From JANSYL01 sp965229695 (GTDB taxonomy: Bacteria; Pseudomonadota; Alphaproteobacteria; Rhodobacterales; Rhodobacteraceae), in NCBI GenBank assembly GCA_965229695.1, contig OZ245921.1:620001-684000 (forward strand): a stretch of DNA of 64,000 bases, given 5' to 3'. The notes under the pieces are model-generated. The model ran no database searches and was not told where the DNA came from. It saw only the letters and a list, made by a program, of their open reading frames with translations. The position numbers and the translations under genes were made by a program. Each line of letters opens with the position of its first letter. Positions within the stretch are counted from its first letter, which is position 1. Shown here one piece after another: positions 60,725-64,000 of the stretch.

Positions 60725-61534
60725 ATGGAGCTGAACCGCCGTCCCGTCGCCTCTCTCTGGATTGGGGAGCGGCTGCAATACCTCAACCAGCTGTGTCTGA
60801 AGTCACATCTGCGCCACGGGCACCCGGTGACGCTTTATTGTACCGATGATGTTCAGAACGCGCCCGAAGGGGTCGAGGTGAAGCCCGCCACCGACATCAT
60901 GGATATCCCGATGGATATCGTCGAACAGACCTCGGCCTCGTTTCTTTCGAATGTGTTTCGCTACAAAATGATCCAAAAGACCGGCGCGATTTGGATCGAT
61001 TGCGATGCGTTCTGCCACAAACCCTTTCCCGATGAATGGGAGTGGATCTTTGCCGGGCATGGGATGCGGGGGGCGCTAAACTGTGGGGTCGTTGGCCTGC
61101 CGCAAGAATGCGCTTTGATGGATCAGCTGCTGGATTATTACGACAACCTGCCCGAGGTGCCGCCCTGGTGGAACAAGAACCAGCGCCGCCGGATCACCCG
61201 CCAGGATGACAGCCTGCCCCATGCGGTGAAGATTTATAAGACCGAGCGCACCGCCTTTGGCCCACAAGCTTTCACTTATTTCGCGCAGCAAACCGGCGAT
61301 TACGACCGCGCCATGGCGCCCGCCGCGCTTTACCCCGTGCCGTTTCAGTTAAACGATATCTTCTATGACCCCCATGGGCGGGTTGAAGGCTGGTTCACCG
61401 ACGAAACGGTGTCGGTACATCTTTATACCAATGGCACCAAACCCTGGTGGCGCAAGAATGTGCCATTGGAAAACTCCTATGCCTGGCGGATGTGTCAGGA
61501 GGTTGGGATCGACCCGAGTTTGGCGCTGGACTAG
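60725..61534 (+). CDS. GT32-like glycosyltransferase
   Basis: A 269-residue protein with the Gly_transf_sug DxD motif in IWIDCDAFCHKPFP and the segments SLWIGERLQYLNQLCLKSHL and GALNCGVVGLPQE, typical of bacterial GT32/capsular-like sugar transferases. No membrane segments. ATG at 60725 follows AGGGG; the frame is open upstream to 60587. Next gene starts 24 bp on. Confidence 0.82.
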   Translation: MELNRRPVASLWIGERLQYLNQLCLKSHLRHGHPVTLYCTDDVQNAPEGVEVKPATDIMDIPMDIVEQTSASFLSNVFRYKMIQKTGAIWIDCDAFCHKPFPDEWEWIFAGHGMRGALNCGVVGLPQECALMDQLLDYYDNLPEVPPWWNKNQRRRITRQDDSLPHAVKIYKTERTAFGPQAFTYFAQQTGDYDRAMAPAALYPVPFQLNDIFYDPHGRVEGWFTDETVSVHLYTNGTKPWWRKNVPLENSYAWRMCQEVGIDPSLALD

Positions 61535-61558
61535 TAGCGGTCAGGTAGCGAGGATCAG

Positions 61559-62269
61559 ATGGGCATCAGTATCAACATCGCACAGCAATTGGCGCGCGTG
61601 GCCCCTTTGGTGAAGGATTGCAAAAAGGGTGTCATGTTGCATCGCCAGGAGATGCATTTCCGCCGCCCGCGCTGGACCCCGCGCTTGATCAATGCCTTGG
61701 CCGAGATGGGGATTGAGGCCACGCCCGAGGATATTTTCCAAGAGGATGGGTATTGCGAGACCTATCTGAAGACCATTGGTTGGCCCAAGCTGAAAAGCGT
61801 GGATTTCTCCGATGTGGATGGGGCGGAGTACGTGTTCGACCTGGGCGGCACCTTGCCCCGCAACATGCGCCGCAAGTTCGATTTGGTTTATGACGGCGGC
61901 ACGACCGAGCATATTTTTGACATCGCCCGGACCTTCCGCAATATCGATATGATGCTGCAGGATGGCGGCATCTTCATTTCGAACATTGGGACTGATGGCT
62001 GGTTTGGGCACGGGTTTTACCAAATCGGCCCAGATGTTCCGTGGCGCTTTTGGGTCCACTCCATGGGTTACAAGATGCTGGGCTGCTGGACCTATTCACG
62101 CAAGGGTCGTGACCTGCCGCGCCCGATCCCCGACCCAACATTTACGCCGCGCGGGGCCGAACATCGCTATGACGTCCCGCAATTTCTGTTCTATGTGGTG
62201 CAAAAGCAAAAGCGCGAAGGCGATCCGGCGCCGGTGGTGCAAAGCCACTATGTGACAGACGCAGGCTAG
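61559..62269 (+). CDS. SAM-methyltransferase-like protein
   Basis: A 236-residue protein with a class I methyltransferase-like pattern: DLGGTLPRNMRRKFDLVYDGGTTEHIFDIARTFRNIDMML with a Gly-rich loop, then GGIFISNIGTDGWFGHGF. The first motif is degenerate. Methylation of a cluster glycan is possible. It is 15 bp before the GT2-like gene. Confidence 0.7.
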   Translation: MGISINIAQQLARVAPLVKDCKKGVMLHRQEMHFRRPRWTPRLINALAEMGIEATPEDIFQEDGYCETYLKTIGWPKLKSVDFSDVDGAEYVFDLGGTLPRNMRRKFDLVYDGGTTEHIFDIARTFRNIDMMLQDGGIFISNIGTDGWFGHGFYQIGPDVPWRFWVHSMGYKMLGCWTYSRKGRDLPRPIPDPTFTPRGAEHRYDVPQFLFYVVQKQKREGDPAPVVQSHYVTDAG

Positions 62270-62284
62270 GGCCAGGGCCGGGAT

Positions 62285-63481
62285 ATGACACGCGCCCGGT
62301 TTTCGATCCTGACGATGATGAAGGATGAGGGCCCGTTCCTGCTGGAATGGCTCGCCTTTCACCATTTGATCGGCTTCGACGCGATCTGGGTCTATTCCAA
62401 TGATTGCCGGGACGGGACCGATGCGATGTTGGACCGGTTGCAGGCGATGGGCCTGTTGCATCACCTGCCAAATGACGTGCCCGAAGGCCGCGCGCCGCAG
62501 CCCAACGCCCTCACCCTGGGCCAGAAAAACACCGCATTGCTGGACACCGATTGGCTGCTGGTGATGGATGCGGATGAGTTTCTGCATGTGAAATGCGGTG
62601 ACGGGCGGGTTCAGGATTTGATCGCGGCGGTCGGACCCGGTGTGGAAGGCGTCGCCGTCACTTGGCGGATGATGGGCTCCAACGGGCATGAGACCGCCTT
62701 TCCGGGGCCGGTTCTGTCCAGCTACACCAAAGGCGCGCCGGATGGGTTTCGCAAAAGCTGGGGCGTGAAGACCCTGTTCCGACCCTTTCCCGATCTGAAA
62801 CTGGGCATTCACCGCCCGACCGTGAAAGGGGCCAAGCGTGATGCGGCGCGGATGCAGGCCTTGCAATCGCAGATCTGGGTCAACGGGTCGGGGCAGCGGA
62901 TGCCGCCCTCTTTCATGGCCGATGGCTGGCGCGGGTCGGCGGCGACCGTTGGGCGCGATTTGGTGGAACTGGCGCATTTCGCCACCCGCAGTTTGGAAAG
63001 CTATCTGCTGCGCGGGGATCGGGGCAATGTGAACCTGAAACCCGACAAATACGATGCCACCTATTTCGCCATGTTCGACCGCAATGAGGAAGCGCATGAC
63101 GGGCTGGCGCGCCGCTCGGCAAAAGTCATGGATTTGGTACAGGAGTGGCTGACCGATCCCGATTTGCGCGCGTTGCAGGATCAAAGCCTGGCCTGGCATC
63201 ACGCGCGGCTGGATACATTGCGCACCGCACCGGGATACACCACGCGGATGGCAGCGTTGCGGGCGGCAAGCCAAGTGCCTTACGAGGGGTTGGATAAGCT
63301 TTTGTTCACCCAGCCCTTGGCGCCGCGTGGCAAACGCGTGGTGGCCGAAATGCAAGAAAAGGGCATTCCAAACGCGGAAATCGCCCGCTTTGTGGCGCAA
63401 TCAGTTGGAAAATTGGAAGCCGAACGCGATGCGCGCGAGGCCGCCGAGTTGCGCGAAATGGGGATCGAGCCCCGCGGCTAG
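62285..63481 (+). CDS. GT2-like glycosyltransferase (Glyco_tranf_2_4 type)
   Basis: A 398-residue protein that resembles the N-terminal half of the 53542-55416 product: MMKDEGPFLLEWLAFHHLIGFDAIWVYSND, LLVMDADEFLHV with DxD, and WGVKTLFRP. It lacks the methyltransferase-like half. C-terminal residues 320-398 are helical and charged. Start at ATG 62285, 15 bp after the methyltransferase-like gene. Its stop overlaps the convergent DUF1178 gene by 4 bp. Confidence 0.82.
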   Translation: MTRARFSILTMMKDEGPFLLEWLAFHHLIGFDAIWVYSNDCRDGTDAMLDRLQAMGLLHHLPNDVPEGRAPQPNALTLGQKNTALLDTDWLLVMDADEFLHVKCGDGRVQDLIAAVGPGVEGVAVTWRMMGSNGHETAFPGPVLSSYTKGAPDGFRKSWGVKTLFRPFPDLKLGIHRPTVKGAKRDAARMQALQSQIWVNGSGQRMPPSFMADGWRGSAATVGRDLVELAHFATRSLESYLLRGDRGNVNLKPDKYDATYFAMFDRNEEAHDGLARRSAKVMDLVQEWLTDPDLRALQDQSLAWHHARLDTLRTAPGYTTRMAALRAASQVPYEGLDKLLFTQPLAPRGKRVVAEMQEKGIPNAEIARFVAQSVGKLEAERDAREAAELREMGIEPRG

Positions 63482-63954
63482 TTGGTTTTGCCCTTGGGCA
63501 GGATCGGCAAGGGCGCGATGGGCACGCCATCTTCGATCAGGGATTTGGCCTCCTCCGGATTGGCCTCTCCATGGATCGGCTTTTCCGGCGTCTCGCCCAA
63601 ATGCATGGCGCGCGCTTCATCAGCGAAGCGCCCGCCCACATAGGTCGAGGTTTTCTCGATATGCTCTTTCAAATCCCGCAGCATCTTTTCCATCGGATGC
63701 GACGGGTCGGCCAAGGGTCGGGCGGATTGGCTGGCGGGCTGCTCGGGCACAGGCGCCGGATCGGGCGCTGGCTCCGCACGCTCTTCGTTATCGGTCGACA
63801 CGCGTGGGGCCATCATGGCCTTGCTCACCTCGGTCACACCGCAAACCGCGCAACTGATCAGGCCCCGCTCTGCCAAGCCATCAAAGGCATCGGCGGATTG
63901 GAACCAGCTTTCAAAGCTATGCCCCTGGGCGCATTTCAAAGCATACCGGATCAT
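63478..63954 (-). CDS. DUF1178-family protein
   Basis: A 158-residue protein of the DUF1178 family, conserved in alpha- and betaproteobacteria. Cys8, His12 and the pair Cys35/Cys38 in SCAVCG look like a zinc ribbon at the N-terminus. A Pro/Ala-rich linker (residues 60-85) leads to a helical C-terminal half (MEKMLRDLKEHIEKTSTYVGGRFADEARAMH). Function unknown; often next to carbon-nitrogen hydrolase genes in this group, which would lie beyond the right edge. Start is the ATG at 63954. Confidence 0.88.
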   Translation of the reverse strand: MIRYALKCAQGHSFESWFQSADAFDGLAERGLISCAVCGVTEVSKAMMAPRVSTDNEERAEPAPDPAPVPEQPASQSARPLADPSHPMEKMLRDLKEHIEKTSTYVGGRFADEARAMHLGETPEKPIHGEANPEEAKSLIEDGVPIAPLPILPKGKTN

Positions 63955-64000
63955 GGTCGCTTAAACCTATGGGGATACGCGCAAGCTTCAAGCATGACTT

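Overview
The window reads as a chromosome segment from a marine or soil alphaproteobacterium of the order Rhodobacterales (roseobacter or Paracoccus-like). The DNA is GC-rich with tightly packed genes. It carries the ImuA-ImuB-ImuC (DnaE2) mutagenesis cassette, MocA-type inositol dehydrogenases, a DUF1178 protein, an RTX-type secreted protein and a cobalamin riboswitch, all common in that group. This is judged from protein sequence and gene content only; no 16S gene is present and I saw no tRNA, rRNA, CRISPR array or intact insertion sequence.

Layout. 1-5.0 kb: glycogen metabolism (glgB, cut by the left edge, and glgP) plus an SMP-30 type lactonase. 5.1-8.1 kb: a copA-cueR copper efflux operon with a textbook CueR promoter. 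8.1-23.3 kb: a large inositol catabolism region. It holds a sugar-type ABC transporter, iolB, a phytanoyl-CoA dioxygenase-like protein, a LacI regulator, three MocA-type dehydrogenases, iolE, iolD, iolC, a second divergent IolB and an IolJ-like aldolase. One perfect 16-bp palindrome occurs in two divergent promoters, which ties the region into one regulon. 23.3-31.2 kb: a frameshifted small membrane protein gene, a cobalamin riboswitch before an unrecognised small protein, a serine hydrolase, a LytTR membrane protein, an uncharacterised operon (alpha/beta hydrolase, P-loop protein, ABC exporter with a dead ATPase domain) and a divergent glycerate kinase-like gene.

31.2-34.1 kb: an ECF sigma factor, its anti-sigma factor and a subtilase. 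Matching GGAAT-N16/17-CGTT promoters precede the sigma gene and the subtilase gene. 34.2-39.5 kb: imuC, imuB and imuA. 40.3-45.0 kb: a guanidine-I riboswitch, an ABC transporter, a ureohydrolase that is very probably a nickel guanidine hydrolase, a histidine-rich protein and a 54-residue His-containing membrane peptide. 45.4-48.6 kb: a PepSY protein, a two-component system, a small membrane protein and a cytochrome b561. Two genes in this group share a leader motif. 48.7-53.5 kb: a MarR regulator divergent from an EF-hand / ferric-reductase-like membrane module, then a polytopic membrane protein. 53.5-63.5 kb: a surface-polysaccharide-like cluster with two related GT2-type glycosyltransferases, a GT32-like transferase, a methyltransferase-like protein, two unrecognised proteins and a sulfatase fused to RTX repeats. 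A DUF1178 gene closes the window.

The strongest candidates for new biology are: the guanidine operon with its own histidine-rich proteins in place of HypA/HypB-like nickel chaperones; the dead-ABC / P-loop / hydrolase operon; the cobalamin-controlled orphan protein; the sulfatase-RTX fusion; and several short regulatory repeats, including four helically phased GTAC units.
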